Assembly (NCBI RefSeq): GCF_011927765.1
Contig: NZ_JAATJG010000007.1
Span: 116,097-180,096 of the forward strand
Origin: Wenyingzhuangia aestuarii
Lineage (GTDB): Bacteria > Bacteroidota > Bacteroidia > Flavobacteriales > Flavobacteriaceae
Direction of reading: 5' to 3'
Length of the DNA: 64,000 bases
Below the pieces are notes generated by a model. It had not been told where the DNA came from, ran no database searches, and was given only the letters and a program-made list of their open reading frames with translations. Each line of letters opens with the position of its first letter. Within the stretch, counting starts at the first letter, position 1. The position numbers and the translations under genes were made by a program. This document shows, piece by piece, positions 38,468 through 47,941 of this stretch.

Positions 38468-39005
38468 GTTTTCTGTTTTTTAAGTTCGAAAAATAATTAA
38501 CCCATACAATCCACAATAAAAATATATAACCATAAATAATGGCAGGAAAAACCAAATCGTGAAATAACCATGTATAGGCAGGATAATGATACATACCGTA
38601 AGTAAGCAATACTATTCTAAGAATGTTTACATAATAAATAGACACTGCTCCTACTACAGAAAACAAAATTGTTCTTTTCCAATTTCCCTTAAAAGCAATT
38701 ATAAAAGCAACAAAAAGGATAATAATACTTACAGAATTACACCCTTCTATAATTCCAACAATATATTCTCCATCTACCAGCATATTAACGCTTAACTCTG
38801 CAGGATCGGCAACGGTAACAATTCCTTGATCAAAAATATTTAATATATTTTTAGACTGTTCGGCAACATCAATTGTTAAAGGATCACAAATAAAAACAGG
38901 CCCTTTAGTTTGTGTACTCATCAAAAAAAGAGAATACAATAAAAAAAGGAAAAAGTAAGTTCCTAAAAAACGGAACAAAAACCACCATATTTTTTTATTT
39001 TTCAT
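38460..39005 (-). CDS. xrtF: exosortase F (archaeosortase/exosortase family)
   Basis: Inner-membrane transpeptidase-like enzyme that processes sorted surface proteins. The 181-residue protein shows the catalytic triad pattern of the family: C89 in IEGCNSVSIIILF, R130 in YVNILRIVLLTYG and H149 in WLFHDLVFPAIIYG, set in membrane helices. The start is the ATG giving MKNKKIWWFLF; a TTG two codons earlier is unlikely. No obvious sorting-signal target was noticed in the window. Confidence 0.88.
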   Translation of the reverse strand: MKNKKIWWFLFRFLGTYFFLFLLYSLFLMSTQTKGPVFICDPLTIDVAEQSKNILNIFDQGIVTVADPAELSVNMLVDGEYIVGIIEGCNSVSIIILFVAFIIAFKGNWKRTILFSVVGAVSIYYVNILRIVLLTYGMYHYPAYTWLFHDLVFPAIIYGYIFLLWIVWVNYFSNLKNRKHA

Positions 39006-39026
39006 AGCCAAGTGTCAATTATTACT

Positions 39027-39034
39027 CAAATTTA
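39027..39034 (-). promoter_or_regulatory. -7 element for the xrtF pair
   Basis: TAAATTTG on the minus strand, 21 nt before the xrtF ATG, matches TAnnTTTG. The -33 region shows no TTTG at standard spacing. Confidence 0.4.
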
Positions 39035-39120
39035 AAGTTAAAAAAATAAAGTTGTATACTTTTTATAAAACTTTGAGAATAAAGAGGCTTTAAATAGTTT
39101 ACGCTTTGGAGTACTTTTAG

Positions 39121-39128
39121 TAATTTTG
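39121..39128 (+). promoter_or_regulatory. -7 element for purH
   Basis: TAATTTTG, 24 nt before the purH ATG, matches TAnnTTTG. TTTA, 19 nt upstream (39098-39101), could serve as a weak -33 box. No purine riboswitch fold was noticed in the 140-nt gap shared with xrtF. Confidence 0.5.
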
Positions 39129-39152
39129 CCTTTTTAATCGAAATTCACAAAA

Positions 39153-40679
39153 ATGAGCACTACGAAACAAGCTAAATCAGCTTTAATTTCAGTTTTTCAC
39201 AAAGATGGTTTAGAGCCAATTGTTAGAAAGTTTAACGACTTAGGGATTACTATTTACACCACTGGAGGAACTGAAAAATTCATCAGAGACTTAGGTATTG
39301 ACTGTGTTGCAGTTGAAGATATTACATCTTACCCATCTATTTTAGGAGGACGTGTTAAAACTTTGCACCCAAAAGTATTTGGTGGAATTTTAAGCCGTAG
39401 AGATAACGAGAGTGACAAAGCTCAGTTAGCGGAGTTCGAAATTCCAGAAATGGATATCGTAATTGTGGATTTATATCCTTTTGAAAAAACAGTAGCAAGT
39501 GGTGCTCCTGAACAAGATATTATTGAAAAAATTGATATAGGTGGTATTTCTTTAATTAGAGCTGCTGCTAAAAACTTTAAAGACGTTATCTGTGTTTCTT
39601 CTATGGAACAATACGATGAGTTTTTAAACATTATTTCAGAAAACAACGGAACTACAACAATTGCAGACCGTAAACGTTTTTCTGCAAAAGCATTTGCTGT
39701 TTCTTCTCACTACGATTCTGCAATCTATAATTACATGAACGAAGAAGAAACAAACTTCCGTCAATCTTTTGACAAAGTTACTTCTTTACGTTACGGAGAA
39801 AACCCTCATCAAAAAGGTGCTTTCTACGGAGATTTAGATGCTATGTTTGATAAATTACATGGTAAAGAATTATCGTTTAACAACTTGTTAGATGTAGATG
39901 CTGCCGTAAATTTAATTAACGAATTTAAAGGAGAAGCTCCTACTTTTGCTATTTTAAAACACAACAACGCTTGTGGTTTTGCACAAAGAGACAATTTAAA
40001 AGATGCTTATGTAGATGCTTTAGCTGGTGATCCTACTTCTGCTTTTGGTGGTGTATTAATTGCTAACAAAACTATTGATTTAGCTACTGCTGAAGAAATT
40101 CACAAATTATTCTGTGAGGTTGTTATTGCTCCTGCTTATGATGCTGATGCTTTAGAAGTTTTAAAAGGAAAGAAAAACAGAGTAATTTTAATTTTAAAAG
40201 ATGTTGAGTTACCTAAGGTTTCTTACCGTACTGCTTTAAACGGAGTTTTATTCCAAGATGCTAACTTAATTACAGATAGCAGAGAAGGTTTAAAAAACGT
40301 AACAGAAAAAGTAGTTACAGAGGCTCAAATAGATGATTTATTATTTGCTTCTAAAATTTGTAAACACACAAAGTCTAACACTATTATTTTAGTAAAGAAC
40401 AAAACTTTATGTGCTGGTGGTACAGGACAAACATCTCGTGTAGATGCTTTAGAGCAAGCAATTGCAAAAGCAAAACACTTTAAGTTTGACTTACAAGGTT
40501 CTGTAATGGCAAGTGATGCATTTTTCCCTTTCCCTGACTGTGTAGAAATTGCTCACAAAGCAGGAATTGAAGCTGTAATTCAACCAGGAGGATCTATTAA
40601 AGATCAATTATCTATAGATTACTGTAACGAAAATGGAATTGGAATGGTAATGACAGGAACACGTCATTTCAAACATTAA
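39153..40679 (+). CDS. purH: bifunctional AICAR formyltransferase / IMP cyclohydrolase
   Basis: Catalyses the last two steps of IMP synthesis. The 508-residue protein has an N-terminal MGS-like cyclohydrolase domain (SALISVFHKDGLEPIVRKF, LGGRVKTLHPKVFGGILSR) and a C-terminal transformylase domain with RYGENPHQKGAFYG and ILKHNNACGFA, and it ends GMVMTGTRHFKH as the family does. Single gene with its own promoter. Confidence 0.97.
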   Translation: MSTTKQAKSALISVFHKDGLEPIVRKFNDLGITIYTTGGTEKFIRDLGIDCVAVEDITSYPSILGGRVKTLHPKVFGGILSRRDNESDKAQLAEFEIPEMDIVIVDLYPFEKTVASGAPEQDIIEKIDIGGISLIRAAAKNFKDVICVSSMEQYDEFLNIISENNGTTTIADRKRFSAKAFAVSSHYDSAIYNYMNEEETNFRQSFDKVTSLRYGENPHQKGAFYGDLDAMFDKLHGKELSFNNLLDVDAAVNLINEFKGEAPTFAILKHNNACGFAQRDNLKDAYVDALAGDPTSAFGGVLIANKTIDLATAEEIHKLFCEVVIAPAYDADALEVLKGKKNRVILILKDVELPKVSYRTALNGVLFQDANLITDSREGLKNVTEKVVTEAQIDDLLFASKICKHTKSNTIILVKNKTLCAGGTGQTSRVDALEQAIAKAKHFKFDLQGSVMASDAFFPFPDCVEIAHKAGIEAVIQPGGSIKDQLSIDYCNENGIGMVMTGTRHFKH

Positions 40680-40730
40680 TTTGATTACATTTATAGAACA
40701 ACTTAGGAACTAAAAAAACAGACTACAAAC

Positions 40731-41759
40731 ATGGGATTTTTTGACTTTTGGACTGAAGACATTGCTATAGATCTTGGTACCGCAAACACACTTATCATTC
40801 ACGAAGGTAAAGTTGTGATTGACTCGCCATCTATTGTAGCAAGAGACAGGACCACAGGTAAAATTATCGCTACAGGTAAAGATGCTAGTTTAATGCAAGG
40901 TAAAACGCATGAAAACATCAAAACGATTAGACCGTTAAAAGATGGAGTTATTGCCGATTTCCAAGCATCAGAAGAGATGATTAAAGAGTTTGTTAAAAGT
41001 ATTCCTTCTATAAAAAAGAAAATTTTTGCACCTTCATTAAGAATGGTTATCTGTATTCCTTCTGGAATTACAGAGGTAGAAAAAAGAGCCGTAAGAGACT
41101 CTGCCGTTCACATGAATGCAAAAGAAATATACCTTATCTACGAACCAATGGCTGCGGCCATTGGTGTAGGTATTGATATTATGGAACCTAGAGGTAACAT
41201 GATTATTGATATAGGTGGTGGTACTACAGAAATTGCCGTTATTGCCCTAGCTGGTATTGTGTGCGATAAATCTGTAAAAGTAGCTGGTGATTTATTTACT
41301 AGTGATATTATGTACTACATGAGAACCCAACACAACTTACATGTTGGTGAATCTACTGCCGAAAAAATTAAAATTCAGATTGGTGCTGCTACCGAAGATT
41401 TAGAAACTCCTCCAGACGATATGTTGGTACAAGGACGTGACTTACTTAGCGGTAAACCAAAACAAGTACAAGTTTCTTACAGAGAAATTGCCAAAGCTTT
41501 AGATAAATCTATCTTAAGAATTGAAGATGCTGTTATGGAATGTTTATCATCTACTCCTCCAGAGTTAGCTGCTGATATTTACAATACAGGTATTTATTTA
41601 GCTGGTGGTGGTTCTATGTTAAGAGGTTTAGACAAACGTTTATCTAGAAAAACAGATTTACCTGTTTACATTGCAGAAGATCCATTAAGAGCTGTAGTAA
41701 GAGGAACTGGAATTGCTTTAAAAGAATTAGAAAAATACAAATCCGTTCTATTAAGTTAA
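40731..41759 (+). CDS. mreB: rod-shape determining protein MreB
   Basis: Actin-like ATPase that steers cell-wall elongation. The 342-residue protein has phosphate-1 DLGTANTLI, phosphate-2 IDIGGGTTEIAVI, the adenosine motif GGGSMLRGLDKRLS and the N-terminal amphipathic start MGFFDFWTED. It is the first gene of mreBCD-mrdA-rodA, with a 4-nt gap to mreC. Confidence 0.98.
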   Translation: MGFFDFWTEDIAIDLGTANTLIIHEGKVVIDSPSIVARDRTTGKIIATGKDASLMQGKTHENIKTIRPLKDGVIADFQASEEMIKEFVKSIPSIKKKIFAPSLRMVICIPSGITEVEKRAVRDSAVHMNAKEIYLIYEPMAAAIGVGIDIMEPRGNMIIDIGGGTTEIAVIALAGIVCDKSVKVAGDLFTSDIMYYMRTQHNLHVGESTAEKIKIQIGAATEDLETPPDDMLVQGRDLLSGKPKQVQVSYREIAKALDKSILRIEDAVMECLSSTPPELAADIYNTGIYLAGGGSMLRGLDKRLSRKTDLPVYIAEDPLRAVVRGTGIALKELEKYKSVLLS

Positions 41760-41763
41760 GCAC

Positions 41764-42585
41764 ATGCAGTTTATTTTATATTTAATTCAAAAACACAGAA
41801 CCTTTCTCCTGTTTTTTGTTTTGGAATTGATTGCATTGTTTTTTACTATACAGTTTCACTCCTATCAAAAAAGTAAATTCATCAATTCTGCAAACGGAAT
41901 TACTGGTGGATTGTATAATAGCGTAACCTCATTTAGAAGTTACCTATACCTAGAGGATGAAAACACTTTGTTAGCTAAAGAAAACAGCGAATTAAGAAAC
42001 AAACTATCAGAACAAATTTCTATACCTGTATCTTTTAAAGATAGTATAAATGGTAAGTTTCAACAGAAGTTTCAATACGCTCCTGCCAAAATCATCAACA
42101 ATGATTTTCACAAGAACAACAACTTTATAACACTTAACAGAGGTAAAAAAGACAGTATTTTACCCGATATGGCGGTTATCAATGCCAAAGGAATTATTGG
42201 AATTACAGCCAATACATCTAAAAACTATACAAGTGCTATTTCTGTATTAAACACTAATTTTAAAGTAAACGCTCGTTTAAAAAAGGCCAATTATTTTGGA
42301 ACTTTAACCTGGAATGGAAAATCTCATCAAGAAGTTCAGTTAATAGATATTCCCAGACAAGCTTCTTTAAAAGTAGGCGATACTATTGTAACAGGTGGTC
42401 GTTCTGCTATTTTTCCAGAAGGTGTTTTAATTGGAAGTGTTTCTAGCATTCAATACCAAAACAACCGATACGAAAAAATTAATGTGAATTTATTTAACGA
42501 TGTAAGAAACGTAACCAACGTTTACATCGTTAGAAATTTACAAAAAGAAGAAATAAAACAATTAGAAAGCAAGAATAATGACTAG
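41764..42585 (+). CDS. mreC: rod-shape determining protein MreC
   Basis: Periplasmic scaffold of the elongasome, 273 residues. One N-terminal membrane helix (FLLFFVLELIALFFTIQF), a coiled coil (ENTLLAKENSELRNKLSEQ) and the beta-rich MreC core with NFITLNRGKKDSILPDMAVI and VGDTIVTGGRSAIFPEGVLIG. It overlaps mreD by 8 nt. Confidence 0.96.
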   Translation: MQFILYLIQKHRTFLLFFVLELIALFFTIQFHSYQKSKFINSANGITGGLYNSVTSFRSYLYLEDENTLLAKENSELRNKLSEQISIPVSFKDSINGKFQQKFQYAPAKIINNDFHKNNNFITLNRGKKDSILPDMAVINAKGIIGITANTSKNYTSAISVLNTNFKVNARLKKANYFGTLTWNGKSHQEVQLIDIPRQASLKVGDTIVTGGRSAIFPEGVLIGSVSSIQYQNNRYEKINVNLFNDVRNVTNVYIVRNLQKEEIKQLESKNND

Positions 42586-43090
42586 TGCTAATATTAAAAT
42601 ACTAATTCGTTTTCTGTTGTTAATTCCTTTGCAGGTATTAATTGCAAACCATATGCGATTGTTTGGTTACATAAACCCACAAATATGTTTGCTATTTGCA
42701 TTATGGTATCCTTTAAAAAAAGACATTTCTGGATTTTTAGTAACTAGTTTTCTGTTTGGATTAATTATAGATATGTTTAGCAATTCTGGAGGTGTAAATG
42801 CTGCTGCTTGTTTATTAATTGCTTACGCTCGTTTACCAATCTTAAAGTTTGTGTTTAACGATCGTGATTTAAACCTAAAACTTTTTAAATACAGCAACTA
42901 CGGAACTGTTCCTAAAATTGTGCTTATTTTTTGTTTAGCACTCATTCATCAACTCACAATTTACGCTTTAGAATATTTTAGCTTTTCTCACATACTAAGT
43001 ATCCTATACAAAACGTTTACCAATAGTTTATTTACTACATTTGTAGTCATCATTTTCTTATCCATTTTTACCTCAACCAAAAAACAATGA
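42578..43090 (+). CDS. mreD: rod-shape determining protein MreD
   Basis: Inner-membrane elongasome protein of 170 residues with five or six helices. GYINPQICLLFALWYPLKKD and LLFGLIIDMFSNSGGVNAAACLLIAY resemble MreD. Its identity is supported mainly by position between mreC and mrdA, overlapping both (8 nt and 4 nt). Confidence 0.88.
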   Translation: MTSANIKILIRFLLLIPLQVLIANHMRLFGYINPQICLLFALWYPLKKDISGFLVTSFLFGLIIDMFSNSGGVNAAACLLIAYARLPILKFVFNDRDLNLKLFKYSNYGTVPKIVLIFCLALIHQLTIYALEYFSFSHILSILYKTFTNSLFTTFVVIIFLSIFTSTKKQ

Positions 43091-44973
43091 AAAAAAGAAG
43101 TCTGTTATTTCCCTTACTAATCATCGTTACGGGATTTATCTTTATTTCTAGACTTTTTTTTCTTCAAATTATAAAACACGATAGTAATGATATTTCTTTG
43201 AATAGTTCTACTATTAAAAGAATATACACCTATCCGGAAAGAGGTTTTGTGTTTGATAGAAACGGACAATTAATGGTTGCCAACGAGCAAACTTACGATG
43301 TAAAGGTTATTCCAAACGAAGTAAAACCTTTTGATACACTTGAATTTTGTAAGCTTTTAAAAATAGACAAAGACTATTTAGAGCATAAATTAGCAAGAGC
43401 TAAAAACTACTCCAGATGGCTACCTTCTGTATTTTTAAGTCAGTTATCTAAAGAAGATTATGCTTACTTACAAGAAAAAATATACAAGTATAAAGGCTTT
43501 AGTATTCAACGTAAATCTTTACGAAACTACCCACATAAATCCTCCTCCAACATTTTAGGATATATTAATGAGGTAAATGAATATTTAGCCCAACAAAATC
43601 CTTATTACGAACAGGGGGAGTTGGTAGGAACTCAAGGAATAGAAAAAGAATATGAACACTTATTAAGAGGAACCAAAGGAGTTAAATACAAATTAAGAAA
43701 CCGATTAAACAAAGTTATTGGTCCTTATAAAGATGGTATTTTTGATACCATATCTAAACCTGGAGAAGATTTAACGTTAACCATTGATTTAGAACTTCAA
43801 AAATATGGAGAACTTTTAATGAACAACAAGCGTGGTGGAATTGTAGCTATAGAACCTAACACAGGAGAAATTCTTGCTTTGGTAACTGCACCCAACTACG
43901 ATCCTAATTTAATGGTAGGAAGAAAAAAATCTAAAAACTCTGTTATTCTGTTTAACGATAGTATTAACAAACCCATGATTGATCGTGGACTACAAGCTGC
44001 TTATGCTCCCGGATCTCCTTTTAAATTAATTCAAGGATTAATTGGTCTACAAGAAAAAGTAATCACTCCAGAAACAGGATTTTATTGTCATCACGGATAC
44101 AAGTATGCTAGTGGTAAACACAACTTTATGGGCTGCCACTGCGACATTGTAGGTAGACCTATTGATTTACGTTTAGGAATTGCCAAATCTTGCAACAGCT
44201 ATTTTGCCAATGTATACAAACGTTTAATAGAAAAATACCCAACCCCACAAGAAAGTGTAACCAAATGGGCAGATCATTTACACAGTTTTGGATTGGGAAA
44301 TTATTTAGGATACGACTTACCCTCAGGTAGAAAAGGAAACATTCCTACATCAGATTATTACGATAAAGTTTACCCTAGAAAAACATGGAAATTCCCTACC
44401 ATTATTTCTAATGCTATTGGACAAGGAGAAGTTGTAACCACTCCAATTCAGTTAGCAAACATGATTGCTGCTATTGCCAATAGAGGTTATTTTTACACAC
44501 CACATATTCTTAAAAAGGTTAACGATAAAAATATTGATATCGAAAAATTTACCACCAAAAGACAAACCACCATAGATAAAGAAAATTTTGCTCCTGTTAT
44601 TGATGGAATGCACGATGTTTATAAAAGTGGAACTGCCAAACACGTACAAATTAAAGAATTGGACATGTGTGGAAAAACAGGTACAGTACAAAATTACATT
44701 CGTAAAAATGGAGTAAAATACGAACTAGAAGATCACTCAATTTTTGTGGCTTTTGCTCCTAAAGACAATCCAAAAATTGCCTTGGCTATTTTTGTAGAAA
44801 ATGGAGGTTACGGTTCTATGATTGCTGCACCTATTGCTAGTTTAATGATTGAGAAATATCTATTAGGTACACATAAACTAAAATACTGGGAAAACAGAAT
44901 CATCAATACTTCTCTAGAAAAAGAATATAACAAACAACTATCTATACAATCACTTGAGGTCGCAAAGAAATAA
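43087..44973 (+). CDS. mrdA: penicillin-binding protein 2 (peptidoglycan transpeptidase)
   Basis: Class B PBP of the elongasome, 628 residues. It has an N-terminal membrane anchor (SLLFPLLIIVTGFIFISRLF), a dimerisation domain and a transpeptidase domain with the active-site SPFK (S310, K313), SCN (S368-N370) and KTG (in DMCGKTGTVQN). A cysteine/histidine-rich stretch (CHHGYKYASGKHNFMGCHCD, about 334-353) matches the metal-binding-like loop seen in PBP2 relatives. It overlaps rodA by 20 nt. Confidence 0.97.
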   Translation: MKKRSLLFPLLIIVTGFIFISRLFFLQIIKHDSNDISLNSSTIKRIYTYPERGFVFDRNGQLMVANEQTYDVKVIPNEVKPFDTLEFCKLLKIDKDYLEHKLARAKNYSRWLPSVFLSQLSKEDYAYLQEKIYKYKGFSIQRKSLRNYPHKSSSNILGYINEVNEYLAQQNPYYEQGELVGTQGIEKEYEHLLRGTKGVKYKLRNRLNKVIGPYKDGIFDTISKPGEDLTLTIDLELQKYGELLMNNKRGGIVAIEPNTGEILALVTAPNYDPNLMVGRKKSKNSVILFNDSINKPMIDRGLQAAYAPGSPFKLIQGLIGLQEKVITPETGFYCHHGYKYASGKHNFMGCHCDIVGRPIDLRLGIAKSCNSYFANVYKRLIEKYPTPQESVTKWADHLHSFGLGNYLGYDLPSGRKGNIPTSDYYDKVYPRKTWKFPTIISNAIGQGEVVTTPIQLANMIAAIANRGYFYTPHILKKVNDKNIDIEKFTTKRQTTIDKENFAPVIDGMHDVYKSGTAKHVQIKELDMCGKTGTVQNYIRKNGVKYELEDHSIFVAFAPKDNPKIALAIFVENGGYGSMIAAPIASLMIEKYLLGTHKLKYWENRIINTSLEKEYNKQLSIQSLEVAKK

Positions 44974-46231
44974 CATAAAATTAGAAATAGATTGGATTTT
45001 AATTTTTCTATACCTAGCCTTAGTTGGTTTTGGTTGGATGAATATATATTCTGCATCCAGTTCTGCCGATCACAACGAAATTTTTGATTTTGCTGCTCGT
45101 TACGGTAAACAAATTATTTGGATAGGATTGGGAATTCTAATTTCCGTATTTCTATTATTTATAGAAAGTTCTTTTTACGAAAAATTTGCAGCCTATATCT
45201 ATTTAGCCACCATGTTCTTATTGGCAGGACTATTTATTTTTGGTAAAAACATAAACGGAGCCACTTCTTGGTATTCCATAGGTAGTTTTAGTTTACAACC
45301 TACAGAGTTTGCTAAAACAGGAACCGTATTGGCTTTAGCTAGGTTATTAAACGATAGACAATTTAGTTTTAAACCTTTAAAAAACAAGATTAAAACTTTT
45401 ATAATTATTACCATTCCGGCTATCTTAATTACACTACAACCTGATCCTGGTTCGGCATTAGTTTACCTATCTTTTATCTTATTGTTTTACAGAGAAGGAT
45501 TATCGCCTAATATTTTAATTGTAGGTATTACAGCTGTTGCGCTCTTTTTAGCCACTCTTGTATTTGGCTATATTTATGTAATTGGTGGAGTTTTAGTAGT
45601 AACCACATTTATACTATGGTATATTGCCAAAGGACGTAAAAAATCGCTCCGTTTTGAATGGCCAAAAATCCTAAGTATTGTTTCTATTATTTTAGGGTAC
45701 GTGTACAGTGTTTATTATTTATTTAATTATGTTTTTAAACAAAGACACAGAGATAGATTTAATATTCTGTTAGGACTAAGTGATGATACCAGTGATATTG
45801 GATACAATACTTATCAATCTATTAAAACTATTTCTTCTGGAGGTTTTTGGGGTAAAGGATATTTACAAGGAGATAGAACTCAAGGTAAATTTGTACCCGA
45901 ACAAGACACTGATTATATTTTTAGTACCATTGGAGAAGAATGGGGTTTTTGGGGATCTATGCTAGTGGTAGTCTTTTTTATCACCTTTATTTTAAGAATT
46001 GTTGTACTGGCCGAAAAACAAAAATCTACCTTTAGTAGAGTGTATGGTTATGGTGTTGCTTGTATATTTTTCTTTCATGTATTAATAAACATTGCCATGG
46101 TTATTGGACTGTTTCCTACCATTGGTATTCCACTACCTTTTTTTAGTTATGGAGGTTCATCACTTTGGGGATTTACCATGCTGCTTTTTATTTTTATAAA
46201 ATTAGATGCTTCTAAAAATTACGAACTCTAA
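44954..46231 (+). CDS. rodA: peptidoglycan glycosyltransferase RodA (SEDS family)
   Basis: SEDS polymerase that builds glycan strands together with PBP2. The 425-residue, ten-helix protein has LQPTEFAKTGTVLALARLL, LQPDPGSALVYLSFIL and the C-terminal GLFPTIGIPLPFFSYGGSSLWGF, all SEDS signatures. The start is a TTG at 44954 inside the end of mrdA. The next in-frame ATG (MNIYSASS) would remove the first helix, so TTG is preferred. The overlap suggests translational coupling. Confidence 0.95.
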   Translation: MRSQRNNIKLEIDWILIFLYLALVGFGWMNIYSASSSADHNEIFDFAARYGKQIIWIGLGILISVFLLFIESSFYEKFAAYIYLATMFLLAGLFIFGKNINGATSWYSIGSFSLQPTEFAKTGTVLALARLLNDRQFSFKPLKNKIKTFIIITIPAILITLQPDPGSALVYLSFILLFYREGLSPNILIVGITAVALFLATLVFGYIYVIGGVLVVTTFILWYIAKGRKKSLRFEWPKILSIVSIILGYVYSVYYLFNYVFKQRHRDRFNILLGLSDDTSDIGYNTYQSIKTISSGGFWGKGYLQGDRTQGKFVPEQDTDYIFSTIGEEWGFWGSMLVVVFFITFILRIVVLAEKQKSTFSRVYGYGVACIFFFHVLINIAMVIGLFPTIGIPLPFFSYGGSSLWGFTMLLFIFIKLDASKNYEL

Positions 46232-46259
46232 TTAGAGTGATTATTTACTAGGATATCCC

Positions 46260-46267
46260 TATTTTTG
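46260..46267 (+). promoter_or_regulatory. -7 element for pyrF
   Basis: TATTTTTG, 29 nt before the pyrF ATG, matches TAnnTTTG; no good -33 match was seen. It separates pyrF and the binding-protein gene from the cell-shape operon. Confidence 0.45.
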
Positions 46268-46296
46268 CAGAGTTATTAAATGCAAAAAACAAACGG

Positions 46297-47130
46297 ATGA
46301 CATTAGCAGAATTGGTTTCAGAAATTAAAAGAAAAAAATCTTTTTTATGTGTAGGTTTAGATGTGGATTTAAACAAAATTCCACCACACTTATTGGAAAC
46401 CGAAGATCCTATTTTTGAATTTAATAAACAGATTATTGATGCGACACATCATGTGGCCGTATCTTACAAGCCTAACACTGCTTTTTACGAAGCTTATGGT
46501 ATCAAAGGATGGCAATCTTTAGACAAAACCATTCGGTACATTAACGAAAATTATCCTGAAATTTTTACCATTGCCGATGCCAAACGTGGAGATATTGGAA
46601 ATACATCTACCATGTATGCCAAAGCTTTTTTTGAAGATTTAAATTTTGATTCTGTAACTGTTGCTCCATACATGGGTAGCGACTCTGTAGAGCCTTTTTT
46701 AGCTTTTAAAGATAAGTTCACCATTATGTTAGCCTTAACCTCTAACAAAGGAGGATTAGACTTTCAAGGAAAAGAATTAACAGATGGAAAACCCTTGTAT
46801 AAAGAAGTTTTAAAAACATCTTTAACCTGGAACAATTCAGAAAACTTAATGTTTGTAGTAGGTGCTACAAAAGCAGAATATTTTAAAGGTATTAGAGAGA
46901 TTGCTCCTAATAGTTTTTTATTGGTGCCTGGTGTTGGTGCACAAGGTGGTAGTTTAGAAGGTGTTTGTGAACACGGAATTAACAAAAACAATATTGGCTT
47001 ATTAATTAATTCTTCTAGAGGAATTATTTACGCAAGTAACGGAACTAATTTTGCCGAAGCAGCTAAATTAGAAGCAGAAAAATTACAGCAACAAATGGCT
47101 ACTATCTTAGCTAAAAACAACATTTCGTAA
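46297..47130 (+). CDS. pyrF: orotidine 5'-phosphate decarboxylase
   Basis: Last step of UMP synthesis. The 277-residue protein is the longer subfamily-2 type: [21 protein letters not shown] near the start, the catalytic [19 protein letters not shown], and [15 protein letters not shown] for phosphate binding. Its TAA shares one base with the ATG of the next gene. Confidence 0.96.
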   Translation: MTLAELVSEIKRKKSFLCVGLDVDLNKIPPHLLETEDPIFEFNKQIIDATHHVAVSYKPNTAFYEAYGIKGWQSLDKTIRYINENYPEIFTIADAKRGDIGNTSTMYAKAFFEDLNFDSVTVAPYMGSDSVEPFLAFKDKFTIMLALTSNKGGLDFQGKELTDGKPLYKEVLKTSLTWNNSENLMFVVGATKAEYFKGIREIAPNSFLLVPGVGAQGGSLEGVCEHGINKNNIGLLINSSRGIIYASNGTNFAEAAKLEAEKLQQQMATILAKNNIS

Positions 47131-47939
47131 TGACTTTTACTGATGATTTAGGAAACGAACTTAGCTTTGAAAAAAAGCCTAAAAAAATAATTTCGTTAGT
47201 CCCTTCTATTACCGAAACGCTGTACGATTTAAACCTAGAAGAGTTTATTATTGGTGTGACTAAATTTTGTGTGCATCCTGTACATTTTAAACACACCAAA
47301 GCAATTATTGGAGGAACCAAAACCATCAAACTAGAAAAAATAAAAGAACTGCAACCAGATATTGTTTTTTGTAACAAAGAAGAAAACACACCTGAAATAG
47401 TAGCTCAACTACAAGAATTTACCCAAGTATACGTTACAGAAATTAGTAATATAGAAGATTCTAAACGTATGATTGCCAACTTAGGAATTCTTTTAAACAG
47501 AAGAACAGAGGCTGACTTACTAAACAGAAAAATTGAGTTAAAATTAGAAGACTTTACCAATTTTATTACTGATTTTGACATTAAAAAAGCAGCTTATTTT
47601 ATTTGGTACAATCCGTGGATGGTAGCTGCTAACAACACATATATAAACACTTTATTAAACCTTAATAAGTTTGATAACATCTATTCTAATTTAGAACAGT
47701 ATCCAGAAATTAACCCCAAAAGAATTAGACACGATGGAGATCCTGAAATCTTATTCTTTTCATCGGAACCTTTTCCTTTTAAAGATGAACATGCTTTTGA
47801 AATTAGCGAATACACCAACAGATCTAGTGCTGTATTTGTAGACGGAGAAATGTTTAGCTGGTTTGGATCTAGATTAATAAAAGCTTTTGATTATTTTAAA
47901 GTAGTAAGAAATAGAATCAATGAAGGTTCCTCTTTTTAA
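47130..47939 (+). CDS. BtuF/FhuD-like helical-backbone metal-receptor protein without signal peptide
   Basis: A 269-residue protein of the substrate-binding fold used by cobalamin and iron-chelate ABC transporters. KKIISLVPSITETLYDLNL and LQPDIVFCNKEENTPEIVAQL are the family start, with a linking helix and the C-terminal lobe WYNPWMVAANNTYINTLL. There is no signal peptide or lipobox, so it is probably cytoplasmic as annotated. No permease or ATPase gene lies nearby. It may be a binding protein of unknown ligand. It is coupled to pyrF and ends 2 nt from the convergent GH86 gene. Confidence 0.75.
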   Translation: MTFTDDLGNELSFEKKPKKIISLVPSITETLYDLNLEEFIIGVTKFCVHPVHFKHTKAIIGGTKTIKLEKIKELQPDIVFCNKEENTPEIVAQLQEFTQVYVTEISNIEDSKRMIANLGILLNRRTEADLLNRKIELKLEDFTNFITDFDIKKAAYFIWYNPWMVAANNTYINTLLNLNKFDNIYSNLEQYPEINPKRIRHDGDPEILFFSSEPFPFKDEHAFEISEYTNRSSAVFVDGEMFSWFGSRLIKAFDYFKVVRNRINEGSSF

Positions 47940-47941
47940 CC

